From contig CALSTB010000001.1 in assembly GCA_943789165.1 (NCBI GenBank), forward strand, positions 124,001 through 188,000: a stretch of 64,000 bases of DNA, read 5' to 3'. The DNA is from an uncultured Bacteroidia bacterium (GTDB lineage: Bacteria > Bacteroidota > Bacteroidia > NS11-12g > UBA9320). The translations under genes and the position numbers were made by a program. Each line of letters starts with the position of its first letter. The first letter of the stretch is position 1. This document shows positions 29,856 to 39,076 of the stretch, piece after piece. Under the pieces are notes generated by a model, which did no database searches, was not told the DNA's origin, and saw only the letters and a list, made by a program, of their open reading frames with translations.

Positions 29856-30884
29856 ATGAAAACAATTTTAGTGATTGAAGACCACGAAGAAATTCGTGAA
29901 AACCTAAGCGAAATTCTTGAACTGGATGGTTATTCTGTTCTCAAAGCAGCTGATGGTAAAATTGGTGTATCCGTTGCACAGCAAGAACTTCCTGACCTGA
30001 TTCTATGTGACATAATGATGCCGAATCTTGATGGGTACGGGGTATTGCATATGTTAAGTCGAAATCCACAAACCATGCGGATCCCGTTTATTTTCCTTAC
30101 TGCTAAAGCAGAAAAGATAGACATTAGAAAAGGCATGAGCTTGGGAGCAGATGACTACATCGTAAAACCTTTTGATGAAACAGATTTGTTGTCTGCAGTT
30201 GAAAACCGACTTAAGAAATTTGACTTAATCCAAGACGGAAGTCAAAAAGCCAAAGCGGCGACCAAACCTGATAACGAGTTGTTCCCCAATGGTTATTTGA
30301 AAAACTACAACAAGAAGGACTTGGTCTATCACGAAGGTGAAACGCCTACCCATGTGTATCAGTTACTCAGCGGTAAATTGAAGTTGACACGTTTGAGCGA
30401 TGATGGAAAGGAAATGGTTCTGGATTTATTAAAGCCTGGCGACTATTTTGGTTATTGGTCAGTGTTACAAAAACAAACAACAACAGAAAGTGCAGAAGCA
30501 CTGGAACCTTCTCAAGTAATGTTAATTCCAACCGCCGACTTTATGGATGTCGTGGAACATGAAAACAACATTGCTTCAAAGTTTATTCGCCTTTTAAGCA
30601 ACAACTTGCTTGCACAGCAATATAAAATCGTAGAACTAGCTTATAACTCCGTTCGAAAACGTGTAGCGAGTGCGCTGATTCAGCTAGCCGACAAGTATAC
30701 TGACGATCCAAGTAAACCCTTTAGCATGGCCGTTTCCAGAGAAACGCTTGCAGGCATAGCTGGTACATCTGTTGAATCTGCCATCAGAATGCTGTCCGAA
30801 TTTAAAGCGGATGGTTTGGTTGAAGTGGATAAGGCTACGATTACGGTAACCCAATACGATAAGCTGAAGAACGCTCCTTATTAA
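29856..30884 (+). CDS. Response regulator with CRP/FNR-type effector (REC-CRP fusion)
   Basis: Starting at the ATG at 29856 (MKTILVIEDH), one base after the kinase stop, the 342-residue protein has a receiver domain (Asp52 in LILCDIMMPNLDG, LTAKAE, VKPFDE). A cNMP-binding-type beta roll covers about 145-240 (YHEGETPTHVYQLLSGKLK) and a Crp-type winged helix about 265-335 (FSMAVSRETLAGIAGTS). A start at 29847 (ATG CAT AGT ATG) is also possible. The cysteines of an FNR iron-sulfur cluster are missing, so the signal probably comes by phosphorylation from the adjacent PAS kinase. It ends 4 bases inside the convergent acyltransferase gene. Confidence 0.9.
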   Translation: MKTILVIEDHEEIRENLSEILELDGYSVLKAADGKIGVSVAQQELPDLILCDIMMPNLDGYGVLHMLSRNPQTMRIPFIFLTAKAEKIDIRKGMSLGADDYIVKPFDETDLLSAVENRLKKFDLIQDGSQKAKAATKPDNELFPNGYLKNYNKKDLVYHEGETPTHVYQLLSGKLKLTRLSDDGKEMVLDLLKPGDYFGYWSVLQKQTTTESAEALEPSQVMLIPTADFMDVVEHENNIASKFIRLLSNNLLAQQYKIVELAYNSVRKRVASALIQLADKYTDDPSKPFSMAVSRETLAGIAGTSVESAIRMLSEFKADGLVEVDKATITVTQYDKLKNAPY

Positions 30885-31816
30885 CTTGGACTATACGTGT
30901 CGACGTGTCTTTCCTTTTTGGATGGATAAATGTCGGCGATGGTAATGAGTATCCCGGTTTCTTCTACGCTTCCAAAATCATCATTTATGGCTGTTCCGAA
31001 CACTTTCATAGTCGGTGACAACTGCATGTAATTGTTAATCAATGGTGGAATGTTTTCCTCTCTTGATCGCACAAATTTGGTTAGAGTTTTATGCCCTTCT
31101 TTAAAATCTAGTCCGTTCAGTTCCTCAACAAATTCACTTAAATCTGACTGCATTACCAAACCTTCCTTCGGTTTTACCAATCCAATTGTATCAGGAAAAT
31201 ACATTTCCATGAACGTGAGAATAGCATCTCTGGCCATCACATCGAAATTGGTATACATCGTTACTTTGCCGAAAAAATGCTTGATATGTGGATTGTCTAC
31301 AGTGATTGCTCCCAAACCGTCCCACAGGTTGTCAAGGGAAAATATCCCTTTCCGAGACCCAGTACTAGGTTGAAAATTTGGCTGAACCCAGCTGCGACCT
31401 AACTCTATGGTTTCAGATAAAAACTGAGAAATAAATGTTTCTGAGAAGTCGAAATAATGCGCTGTAGAAAGCTCCAAAGGATTCGTGTTGACAATTTTAG
31501 AACAATCAATAAAACGATAGCCTCCAATTATTTCTTGTGCTTCCGGCGCCCACAAGATAAGCTGTTCATAGCAGTGTTCTGAAGTGTCAAATTCGTCAAT
31601 ATCGAGTGGTTCCCCAGTACCTCCTCCGGCTGATGCGAAGGTCAATTCTCTTAATCGTCCAATTTCCCTCATGACCATCGGACTGTTGTGGTGATTAACA
31701 ATATATATTTCGTTCCCCCCCTTGTTTGTTGTACGCACAAACCGGTCTGCTGTCAGCTCAGCTTTTAAAACCTCTAATGGTATTGGATCTATGATATACT
31801 CTAATGATTTACTCAT
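30881..31816 (-). CDS. GNAT-fold N-acyltransferase (OlsB/GlsB-like, aminolipid synthesis)
   Basis: A 311-residue acyltransferase of the GNAT/autoinducer-synthase-like fold. It contains EIGRLRELTF near residue 50, EAQEIIGGYRF near 96 and ELGRSWVQPNFQ near 138, which match the OlsB/GlsB-type N-acyltransferases that put a 3-hydroxy fatty acid on ornithine or glycine. The next gene is a PlsC-type acyltransferase, overlapping by 8 bases. This is the gene pair that makes glycine or ornithine lipids in Bacteroidota. The head group cannot be decided from sequence. Confidence 0.8.
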   Translation of the reverse strand: MSKSLEYIIDPIPLEVLKAELTADRFVRTTNKGGNEIYIVNHHNSPMVMREIGRLRELTFASAGGGTGEPLDIDEFDTSEHCYEQLILWAPEAQEIIGGYRFIDCSKIVNTNPLELSTAHYFDFSETFISQFLSETIELGRSWVQPNFQPSTGSRKGIFSLDNLWDGLGAITVDNPHIKHFFGKVTMYTNFDVMARDAILTFMEMYFPDTIGLVKPKEGLVMQSDLSEFVEELNGLDFKEGHKTLTKFVRSREENIPPLINNYMQLSPTMKVFGTAINDDFGSVEETGILITIADIYPSKKERHVDTYSPS

Positions 31817-32630
31817 TTGCCGATTTTAATCTATACACCTTTTCCTTAACCCACTGAGCCCAATTTTTGTCTGTTCGACTCGTATCAAAAGTATTGGCGT
31901 TGATTGGCTGTCCAAATGTAATACGAATGGCTTTATTCTTTTGTTTGAACAACTCGTTTACCAAAAAAAACATTTCAAGGTTTACCTTAATTCCTAGCCA
32001 AGTTCTCAGTTTCGATACTCGATAAAAAAAGGGACTAAGTCGACCATCTAAGTACACTGGAACAACTGGTTTGTTATATTTCTTCGATTGCGTGATAAAT
32101 GTTTTCTTCCATTCTAAATCGACAATTTCATTACCCACTTTGCGACTAACCATTCCCGCAGGAAACACAAACACGGCGTTGTCTGAAGCAAACAAAGCAT
32201 CCACTTCTTTTAATGAACTCTTCACGTTTGCACCATGTTTATCAACCCCAACGAACAACCCCTTAAGGTTTTCGAGTGTTAACAGGATATCGTTTACTAT
32301 AAATTTTATATCGGTTCTAAATTCGCTCATGACAGACACCAGAGACATCGCGTCCATACCGCCGAGTGGATGATTCACGACAAAAATAGCACCACCACTT
32401 AACGGTATGTTTTCAGTGCCTACCGGTTGTAGTTTAAGATTAAACCTATCTACGATTTCAAGACAGAATGCCTCATTTTGTAGGTCTTTGTTTTCCTCGA
32501 TTATTTTATTGATTTCTTCCTGATGCAGGATTCGTTTTAGATAAGAAATGACAAACTTGGGTAAGCGCTTTAAAAGCTTTTCATTTTTGGACGCAACTAT
32601 CCTTTCAACATCTACAAACTTCTTACTCAT
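31809..32630 (-). CDS. PlsC-like 1-acyl-glycerol-phosphate-type O-acyltransferase (OlsA/GlsA-like)
   Basis: A 273-residue membrane-associated acyltransferase. The glycerolipid acyltransferase motif appears as NHPLGGMDAMSL (HPxGGxD variant of HX4D) near residue 90, followed by VFPAGMVSRK and PVVPVYLDG. The HPxGG form is typical of the OlsA/GlsA side of the family and of hemolysin-like acyltransferases. I chose the ATG at 32630; a GTG lies three codons upstream. It is the first gene of the pair with the N-acyltransferase, and together they would make an acylated amino-acid membrane lipid. Confidence 0.82.
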   Translation of the reverse strand: MSKKFVDVERIVASKNEKLLKRLPKFVISYLKRILHQEEINKIIEENKDLQNEAFCLEIVDRFNLKLQPVGTENIPLSGGAIFVVNHPLGGMDAMSLVSVMSEFRTDIKFIVNDILLTLENLKGLFVGVDKHGANVKSSLKEVDALFASDNAVFVFPAGMVSRKVGNEIVDLEWKKTFITQSKKYNKPVVPVYLDGRLSPFFYRVSKLRTWLGIKVNLEMFFLVNELFKQKNKAIRITFGQPINANTFDTSRTDKNWAQWVKEKVYRLKSANE

Positions 32631-32879
32631 AAACTGCACAGCGAATTTAAGATATTAAGCCCGAGATTGCACCTATATGCTAACTGATATGTCCCTCTCA
32701 AAAGGGAAAAAAGAGCCGGTTTATTTGCCTTTAAAAATTAAAAGTACAAGTTGCGATTTGGTCCCTGTGTGTAGTACTATCCCCTCCTAACGTATAATTT
32801 TTACCTCCCAACGTAGCTCATCTAAAAACGCTTTCAATTTTCTTTGGCAGACAAATTAGATTCGACTTCCTTTGTGCTA

Positions 32880-33455
32880 ATGGATTACTTTGCTCATGAA
32901 ACAGCAGTCATTGACGACGGTTGCACCATTGGTGCGGGCACAAAAGTGTGGCATTTTAGTCACTTGATGACTGGCTGCAAACTAGGTCAAAACTGTAATG
33001 TCGGTCAAAACGTCGTGATCAGTCCAGATGTGGTGTTAGGCAACAATGTAAAAGTGCAAAACAATGTGAGCATCTATACTGGTGTTACCTGCGAAGACGA
33101 TGTTTTCTTAGGTCCGAGCATGGTATTTACGAACGTAGTAAACCCGCGAAGCGCAGTCAATAGAAGAGGTGACTTCCTCAAAACAGTGGTCCGAAAAGGA
33201 ACAAGCATCGGCGCTAACGCTACCATCGTTTGTGGCAATGATCTTGGAGCATATAGTTTTATTGGAGCTGGAACAGTGATTACTAAAGAAGTACCTGCTT
33301 TTGCTTTAATGGTTGGTAATCCAGGAAAGCAAATTGGCTGGATGAGCAAGTTCGGGCATCGGTTAGAATTCGATTCTTCAGGAAACGCAACCTGCCCCGA
33401 AAGTGGTGAAGTATATAAATTCGAAAACAATCAAGTGCATTGTATAGATGGGTAA
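32880..33455 (+). CDS. Left-handed beta-helix (hexapeptide) N-acetyltransferase, WlbB/WbpD type
   Basis: About 191 residues with hexapeptide repeats ([LIV]-G-x-x-x-x turns such as IGAGTKVWHFSHL, LGQNCNVGQNV, LGNNVKVQNNV). The family-specific segment KTVVRKGTSIGANATIVCG is followed by AGTVITKEVPAFALMVGNP. These match acetyltransferases acting on 3-amino-sugar nucleotides for surface polysaccharide. The ATG at 32880 gives the usual MxYFxH start; a TTG 36 bases upstream is less likely. It overlaps galE by 8 bases, consistent with a sugar-nucleotide operon. Confidence 0.88.
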   Translation: MDYFAHETAVIDDGCTIGAGTKVWHFSHLMTGCKLGQNCNVGQNVVISPDVVLGNNVKVQNNVSIYTGVTCEDDVFLGPSMVFTNVVNPRSAVNRRGDFLKTVVRKGTSIGANATIVCGNDLGAYSFIGAGTVITKEVPAFALMVGNPGKQIGWMSKFGHRLEFDSSGNATCPESGEVYKFENNQVHCIDG

Positions 33456-34455
33456 AATATTAGTTACAGGCGGTTTGGGATATATCGGAAGTCACACAAC
33501 GGTTGAACTTCTACAGTTGGGATACGAGGTTGTGGTTGTTGACAATCTAACTAATACAACCTTAGATGTACAAGATAGAATTCTGCAAATCACAGGAAAG
33601 TCGTTCGCTTTTTACCAAGTCGATGTGTGTGACACGGATCAACTGATGACGGTTTTCGAAAAAGAATCAATTTCTGGCGTCATCCATTTTGCCGCTTATA
33701 AGGCAGTTGGTGAGTCGGTTGAGAAACCGGTTGAATATTATCATAACAATGTTTCAGGACTGATATCACTTTTGAGTTGTACAAAAAAACATAACGTTCA
33801 TTCAATCGTTTTTTCTTCTTCGTGCACCGTTTATGGTGATACCAAACTAAGTCCGATTACCGAAGAGCATCCAATTGTTGAGGCGATATCTCCATACGGA
33901 ACGACCAAAATAATAGGTGAACAAATATTAAAGGATTATGCCAATTTCTCTGAAGCACGTGTTGTTTGCTTGCGATACTTTAATCCGGTAGGTGCTCATT
34001 CATCCGCATTAATTGGTGAACTTCCGTTGGGCGTCCCAAGTAATCTGATTCCATATGTAACACAAACAGCAGCAGGTATACGAGAAAAACTGACCATTTT
34101 TGGCAATGATTACAACACCCCAGACGGCACCAATATTCGAGATTTTATCCATGTAGTCGATTTGGCTCAAGCTCACGTGAAAGCCATTGAATACAGCCCA
34201 AACATGAACATGTCTTTTGACGTTTTCAATTTAGGAACAGGTAAAGGTCATTCGGTTACTGAAGTTGTAGAAGCTTTTGAACGCGTAAATAACTTAAAAC
34301 TCAATTACGCCTATGGCGAAAGAAGGGCTGGTGACGTCGAGCAAATTTGGGCAGATGCAACAAAAGCTAAAAAATTGTTAGGGTGGAAAACCACTATTGA
34401 ACTAGACGAAATGATGCGCTCATCTTGGGCATGGCAAAAGCAGCTTGCCAATTAA
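33448..34455 (+). CDS. galE: UDP-glucose 4-epimerase
   Basis: The 335-residue short-chain dehydrogenase family epimerase interconverts UDP-glucose and UDP-galactose. It shows the NAD-binding GGLGYIGSHT at 8-17, VHFAAYKAVGES-type motif (IHFAAYKAVGES) near 82-93, SSSCTVYG near 122, the catalytic Tyr/Lys in SPYGTTK, and the NPVGAH segment. It is coupled to the upstream acetyltransferase by an 8-base overlap and ends 4 bases inside the convergent UbiA-like gene. Confidence 0.95.
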   Translation: MGKILVTGGLGYIGSHTTVELLQLGYEVVVVDNLTNTTLDVQDRILQITGKSFAFYQVDVCDTDQLMTVFEKESISGVIHFAAYKAVGESVEKPVEYYHNNVSGLISLLSCTKKHNVHSIVFSSSCTVYGDTKLSPITEEHPIVEAISPYGTTKIIGEQILKDYANFSEARVVCLRYFNPVGAHSSALIGELPLGVPSNLIPYVTQTAAGIREKLTIFGNDYNTPDGTNIRDFIHVVDLAQAHVKAIEYSPNMNMSFDVFNLGTGKGHSVTEVVEAFERVNNLKLNYAYGERRAGDVEQIWADATKAKKLLGWKTTIELDEMMRSSWAWQKQLAN

Positions 34456-35342
34456 AAAAACTGTTTCTGAACAAGAAGATACCAGACCAAACCTGGCACC
34501 AGGAATACAAAATCACCCCAAAAACGGTATCGTTCATTTATGGCAAAACGCTCTTCTTGGATATAAATAACCAATAAGATATTGAACATGATTAGTAATG
34601 AGATACTTATTGGCAATTTGACTGGACTCATGATTAAAAAAGTCCAACACGTGAAACACACAAAAGCTGCAGCCAGCATGTACAGGATGACAGACTTCGT
34701 TTTTTCAATACCCCATTGAATCGCAGCTGAAACTAAGTTGTTTTTCTGGTCGTTCTCATAGTCGTACAACGAGAATAAAAGCAAATTGGTGTAGTTGATA
34801 AATACCATGCTTAACACCATCAAAATGCCGTGAAAAGAAAAGGTCATATTCCCAGATATGCCAGGCAACACCACCATTCCAAACGCAACGATGATGGATA
34901 CAAAAAACTCTTTTGGTAACAAGATGCTTTTTGACTTTAGCCAATGAACCAATAGAAAATAAACTCCTACACCAAGTCCCATCATTACCCCAGCATAAAG
35001 CATTTTTTGAGGTAAAAATGCCACAGCCACATAGGCATTAAACAAGGTCAAAGCCGCAATAGTCGGCAATATTGATTTCCTATAATTATAGTGAATTAAG
35101 TGACGCACAGAAACGGATTGTTCTTTCAGTTTCAATCCATCGAGCACGTGATCTAAGGTATATATAATCCAAATCGTTGCAGCGAGTAACCAATAAAACG
35201 AAAGGCCTAAGTTGGCCTTATAAATTTGCCCAAAGAAATAGGAAGTGGAAATAGATCCAGCAACAACCAATAAAGAAAAACAATTAATAAACTCCGTTAC
35301 GCTTAACTCAGAAATGCGCAAATTGGAACGAGAAGAAGTCAT
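34452..35342 (-). CDS. UbiA-like prenyltransferase family membrane protein
   Basis: A 296-residue protein with eight or nine hydrophobic segments and two aspartate-rich loops: TLDHVLDGLK after the second segment and LYDYENDQKNN after the sixth. They sit where UbiA-family enzymes bind prenyl diphosphate and Mg2+. The first loop departs from the standard NDxxDxxxD, so it may be a divergent member with another substrate. It is downstream of the Fe-S carrier genes (4-base gap from NifU-C). The substrate is unknown. Confidence 0.65.
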   Translation of the reverse strand: MTSSRSNLRISELSVTEFINCFSLLVVAGSISTSYFFGQIYKANLGLSFYWLLAATIWIIYTLDHVLDGLKLKEQSVSVRHLIHYNYRKSILPTIAALTLFNAYVAVAFLPQKMLYAGVMMGLGVGVYFLLVHWLKSKSILLPKEFFVSIIVAFGMVVLPGISGNMTFSFHGILMVLSMVFINYTNLLLFSLYDYENDQKNNLVSAAIQWGIEKTKSVILYMLAAAFVCFTCWTFLIMSPVKLPISISLLIMFNILLVIYIQEERFAINERYRFWGDFVFLVPGLVWYLLVQKQFF

Positions 35343-35346
35343 TTGA

Positions 35347-35580
35347 CTATACTTCAGCTACGACTTCTTTTACTTCTGGATAGATTCGACGAATGCTTTC
35401 TTCGATACCCGCCTTCATTGTGATGTGACTGATTTCACAACTACTGCAAGCCCCTAACAACTTCAACCTTACCACGTCGTCAACTACATCAAGTAGTTCA
35501 ACATCGCCTCCGTCAGCTTTTAAGAACGGCCTTATGTTGTTTAAAGCCTCTTCAATCTTAGCAATTGTATCGTTATTCAA
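35347..35580 (-). CDS. NifU C-terminal domain (Nfu-type) Fe-S carrier
   Basis: A 77-residue Nfu domain that carries a [4Fe-4S] cluster on the pair in LLGACSSCEIS and hands it to client proteins. ADGGDVELLDV upstream of the pair and IRRIYPEVKEV after it are diagnostic. The frame starts with TTG at 35580, and no ATG is available nearby. It lies 27 bases after the Mrp-type carrier, a common pairing for cluster assembly. Confidence 0.92.
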   Translation of the reverse strand: MNNDTIAKIEEALNNIRPFLKADGGDVELLDVVDDVVRLKLLGACSSCEISHITMKAGIEESIRRIYPEVKEVVAEV

Positions 35581-35607
35581 GGTGCTATATTATTATTCGA
35601 ATTTACG

Positions 35608-36669
35608 TTAATTTGAGTTACCAGCAATTCCGTTCTTTATCGCTACTTGTCTGGCTAATTCACCTGCCAACAGATTGTACGCTTTCCGCACCTCTTCGTT
35701 TTCGCCAAGCGCTACTCCATTGTCTCCAGATTCTCTAATAGCTTCAACAATAGGAATTTGACCTAATAATGGAAGCTTAAACTGATCGGCCAGTTGTTTA
35801 CCACCATCTTTACCAAATAGGTAGTACTTTTTATCAGGCTGATCGATTGGAGTGAAATAACTCATATTTTCAACGATACCGAAAACCGGCACATTGATAT
35901 TGGGATTTAAAAACATGTTCACTGCTTTTTTACAGTCCGCCAAAGCCACCGTTTGAGGTGTAGTAACGACTACCGCTCCTGAAACTGGTACCTGCTTAAC
36001 AATGGTTAAATGGATGTCGCCCGTTCCTGGAGGTAAATCTAAAATTAGATAATCCAGTTCTCCCCAATTCACGTCCGTTGTAAACTGCTTGATAGCTGAT
36101 GATGCCATAGGTCCTCGCCATACAATGGCTTGACTTTCATCCACCAAAAACCCTATAGATATTACCTTGATTCCATCTTTAACCAGTGGCTCCATTTTTC
36201 CATCCACCTGACCAGGTTTCTGCCCTTGTAATCCAAACATCGTCGGCATGCTTGGCCCATATATGTCTGCATCTAAAACACCCACAGAAGCTCCTGTGTT
36301 AGCTAAACTTCTAGCTAAGTTGACGGCTACAGTTGATTTCCCAACACCGCCTTTCCCACTAGCTACTGCGATAATGTTTTTCACACCTGGCAGTACATCC
36401 TTTTCTTCACGACTCGTAGTCACCCTACTCGTCATGTTTGGAACAACGTCTAGTTCTTTCGAAACAAAATGCTTTACGGCGTTAATACACGCGTTTTGAA
36501 TCATATCCTTCATTGGACATGCTGGAGTCGTCAACTCAACATCAAAACGCACTTTAGTCGCCTCGATTTCAATATTCTTAATCATGTTTAACGTCACCAA
36601 ATCTTTTTTTAGATCTGGATCGTCTACATGGCTTAATGCCTCTAATATGGCTTCTTTAGTTACACTCAT
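35608..36669 (-). CDS. Mrp/NBP35-family iron-sulfur cluster carrier ATPase
   Basis: The 353-residue protein has an N-terminal MIP18/DUF59 domain (about 1-80) and a P-loop ATPase with GKGGVGKST at about 105-113, GVLDADIYGPSMPTM, and a DYLILDLPPGTGD Walker B region. It would assemble or transfer Fe-S clusters as ApbC/Mrp proteins do. The usual C-terminal CxxC is not evident: the corresponding position reads VENMSYFTP rather than a Cys pair. Start and stop overlaps link it to the small membrane protein upstream (4 bases). Confidence 0.92.
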   Translation of the reverse strand: MSVTKEAILEALSHVDDPDLKKDLVTLNMIKNIEIEATKVRFDVELTTPACPMKDMIQNACINAVKHFVSKELDVVPNMTSRVTTSREEKDVLPGVKNIIAVASGKGGVGKSTVAVNLARSLANTGASVGVLDADIYGPSMPTMFGLQGQKPGQVDGKMEPLVKDGIKVISIGFLVDESQAIVWRGPMASSAIKQFTTDVNWGELDYLILDLPPGTGDIHLTIVKQVPVSGAVVVTTPQTVALADCKKAVNMFLNPNINVPVFGIVENMSYFTPIDQPDKKYYLFGKDGGKQLADQFKLPLLGQIPIVEAIRESGDNGVALGENEEVRKAYNLLAGELARQVAIKNGIAGNSN

Positions 36670-36974
36670 TTTGTTGGTTTTTTACCAATCATTCGAAGGT
36701 TCATTTTTTTAATAAACCACCAAAAAAACTTGCTTTCTCGAAACAAACTTCCAACTGCAAGCAGCATTATTTGGTAGATGAAATAAATAGAAACCCATTT
36801 GACAATGATTGCAAGTGTCCGATTGGCTATGTCTATGTCGAAAAAATGGAATAAGCCTTTTCTTACAAACAAGGTTGCCGTGCCGGTTATCGCAAATACG
36901 ACAAAGATTATCGTCATCCGTGCGTCGCTTTCGATTCCCCATTTAACTTTAAGTTTTTCCCAAACCTTTTTCAC
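36666..36974 (-). CDS. Small two-helix membrane protein of unknown function
   Basis: A 102-residue protein with a basic N terminus (KKVWEKLKVKWGI), two hydrophobic segments (about 20-38 and 55-77) and a basic C-terminal tail (FFWWFIKKMNLRMIGKK). Such WEKLKxKW proteins are found across Flavobacteria, often named only as a domain of unknown function. It overlaps the Mrp gene by 4 bases and begins that operon. I cannot assign a function. Confidence 0.7.
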   Translation of the reverse strand: MKKVWEKLKVKWGIESDARMTIIFVVFAITGTATLFVRKGLFHFFDIDIANRTLAIIVKWVSIYFIYQIMLLAVGSLFRESKFFWWFIKKMNLRMIGKKPTK

Positions 36975-37089
36975 GTTGCGAAGTTAATTACCTATCTACT
37001 ATTAACAGAGATAATATGAGATAGTTTCACTTTAATCGAAGTTGTAATATCAAGATAGTTTTCTTTTGTATCTTTCGTCTTTACACCTT

Positions 37090-39030
37090 ATGAAACGTTT
37101 AAAGTGGATACTCCCAATGGCTCTGATTCTTGCAATTTGGGCATATTTTCAATTCAATCAGACCTCCTCAATAAGTGCGCTTAAACTCATCCCGAACGAT
37201 GCCATGTACATCATGGAAACGGACCAACCTATTGAGAACTGGAAAACCTTTAGTAATAACGATGTATGGAATGCCATTAAAACGCATCCCAGCTTTATTG
37301 ACCTGACGGCTGAAGCGAACTATTTAGACACTTTGGTATCTAACAACCCAACTTTATTTAAATGGTTCGACAACAGAAATCTTATTATCTCTGCTCACCC
37401 AACTAAGCGCAACGACTATGATTTCCTATTCGTTGTTGGCTTGAGTAATAAAGCCAAACCTGCCGTTTTATTAACCACCTTGGAACAACTATTAAAAGCC
37501 TCAGGATACTCAACTAAACGATCTGAACACGGCAGTGTAACGTACATTTCAGGCACTGATGAAACAGGAGAGCAGTTGCACTTAGGACAAATTGGGAATC
37601 AGCTTATTTGTTCTTATGCTCACAACATATTAATACGATCAATTGATGCTTCGACTGGTGAGTCAATTGTGGATTCGAAAGACTTTCAAACGGTATATAA
37701 AAAGGTTAGTCAAAAGGGTTTATGTCGGTTATATGTGCCATATGCACAAGCCGATGAATTAATGCAATGTTATTTTTCGGATGGCATTTCTGACATTAAA
37801 GCTATTGGTGACTTACTCGGACATAGCGCATTAGATTTTAAAGCTGAAACTGGGTTTTGGGCACTGGACGGGTATACAAGTATCGACAGTGCTAAATCCT
37901 CCTTTTTAAGCGCTGTCTTAGCCTCCGGACAAAGTGAGAATACAGTTGGGTCAGTGCTGTCAAATAGAGCTGCATGGTCTTTAAGTTTAAACTTTTCCTC
38001 CTTCCAATCGTTCAATTCAAATTTGCAGGGATTAATTGAAAATCAACCAGAGTATACCGCGTATAACAAACATCGAAAGCAAATAGAATCGTTGCTAGGT
38101 ATTTCTGTTGAAAATGATCTTTTGAGTTGGATTGGACCAGAAGTTAGTATGGCGCAATTGAGAAAAAACTTGTCCTATGACGAAAGTGAGAACGCAGTTT
38201 TTCTAATAAAAGCACGCGATATAGACTTGGCCAAAGACAGGTTATCGTTTGTTTCAAAACAAGTAAAAAAACGTACGCCAGCACTTTTCAAGCAAATCGA
38301 TTATCGAAGTTATCAAATCCAATACCTCGAAATCAAAGGTTTTTTCAAGCTGTTTTTTGGTGAGAAGTTTAACAAAATCACGAAACCTTATTATACCACT
38401 ATCAACGACTATGTCGTTTTTTCAAATAGTCCTTACACACTCATTGGTTTAATTGAAGACTACGAAAACCAACGCACTTTATCCAATACTGCCTATTATC
38501 AGAACTATAAGGATCAATCGAAAGAAAGCAGTATCTCTCTGTTTGTGTCTCCCTCGAATCTTTATCCAGTGCTTTTACCCATGTTAGACGCAGAGAGTAG
38601 AAAATCCATGCATTCGAGTAAGTCATATTTCGAAGGCTTTGAAAGTCTTGGTTTAAACCTTATTTCCAAGGGATCATTGTACAAAACGCATGTCTTTTTA
38701 TTGAAAACCCAAGAAGTTGTAATTGTTGAACAAGCCAATGAAGACGAGTTTACCAAGTTATACAAACTGTATGCGTTAGAGCGTGATATCTACAGTGCGC
38801 AATTTGTTCTAGAATGGATTGAAGATGGTAATTACAAAAGGCAGTTCCCTGGTTCCGACAAAATCCAAATTGAAGCTGAGACAACGCGAGGTGTGTTGGA
38901 CGGAAATTACACGGAATATTATTTGAACGGGAAAAAGAAAACGACTGGGAAATACAAAATGGGTAGAAAAAAGGGGACTTGGAAAAGTTACGATGAATCT
39001 GGTAACCTTACCGAAAAAAGAAAGTATTAA
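37090..39030 (+). CDS. DUF3352-like envelope protein with C-terminal MORN/YwqK-like repeats
   Basis: The 646-residue protein has one N-terminal membrane anchor (residues 3-22) and then a long extracytoplasmic region beginning LIPNDAMYIMETDQP, the opening typical of DUF3352-like proteins. The last 50 residues contain two short repeats (GNYTEYYLNGKKKTTGKY, GRKKGTWKSYDESGN) like those in YwqK/MORN proteins. I chose the ATG at 37090; a TTG eight codons upstream is unlikely. It is convergent with the DUF4197 gene and ends at a strong terminator. Function unknown. Confidence 0.75.
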   Translation: MKRLKWILPMALILAIWAYFQFNQTSSISALKLIPNDAMYIMETDQPIENWKTFSNNDVWNAIKTHPSFIDLTAEANYLDTLVSNNPTLFKWFDNRNLIISAHPTKRNDYDFLFVVGLSNKAKPAVLLTTLEQLLKASGYSTKRSEHGSVTYISGTDETGEQLHLGQIGNQLICSYAHNILIRSIDASTGESIVDSKDFQTVYKKVSQKGLCRLYVPYAQADELMQCYFSDGISDIKAIGDLLGHSALDFKAETGFWALDGYTSIDSAKSSFLSAVLASGQSENTVGSVLSNRAAWSLSLNFSSFQSFNSNLQGLIENQPEYTAYNKHRKQIESLLGISVENDLLSWIGPEVSMAQLRKNLSYDESENAVFLIKARDIDLAKDRLSFVSKQVKKRTPALFKQIDYRSYQIQYLEIKGFFKLFFGEKFNKITKPYYTTINDYVVFSNSPYTLIGLIEDYENQRTLSNTAYYQNYKDQSKESSISLFVSPSNLYPVLLPMLDAESRKSMHSSKSYFEGFESLGLNLISKGSLYKTHVFLLKTQEVVIVEQANEDEFTKLYKLYALERDIYSAQFVLEWIEDGNYKRQFPGSDKIQIEAETTRGVLDGNYTEYYLNGKKKTTGKYKMGRKKGTWKSYDESGNLTEKRKY

Positions 39031-39061
39031 AAAAGGCGGCATTTGTTAAAAGCCGCCTTTT
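39031..39061. terminator. Bidirectional intrinsic terminator
   Basis: AAAAGGCGGC and GCCGCCTTTT form a perfect 10-bp stem around an 11-base loop. A-runs and T-runs on both flanks let it serve both the gene ending at 39030 and the convergent gene ending at 39077. Confidence 0.85.
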
Positions 39062-39076
39062 CAAAATGTTTTGTAT

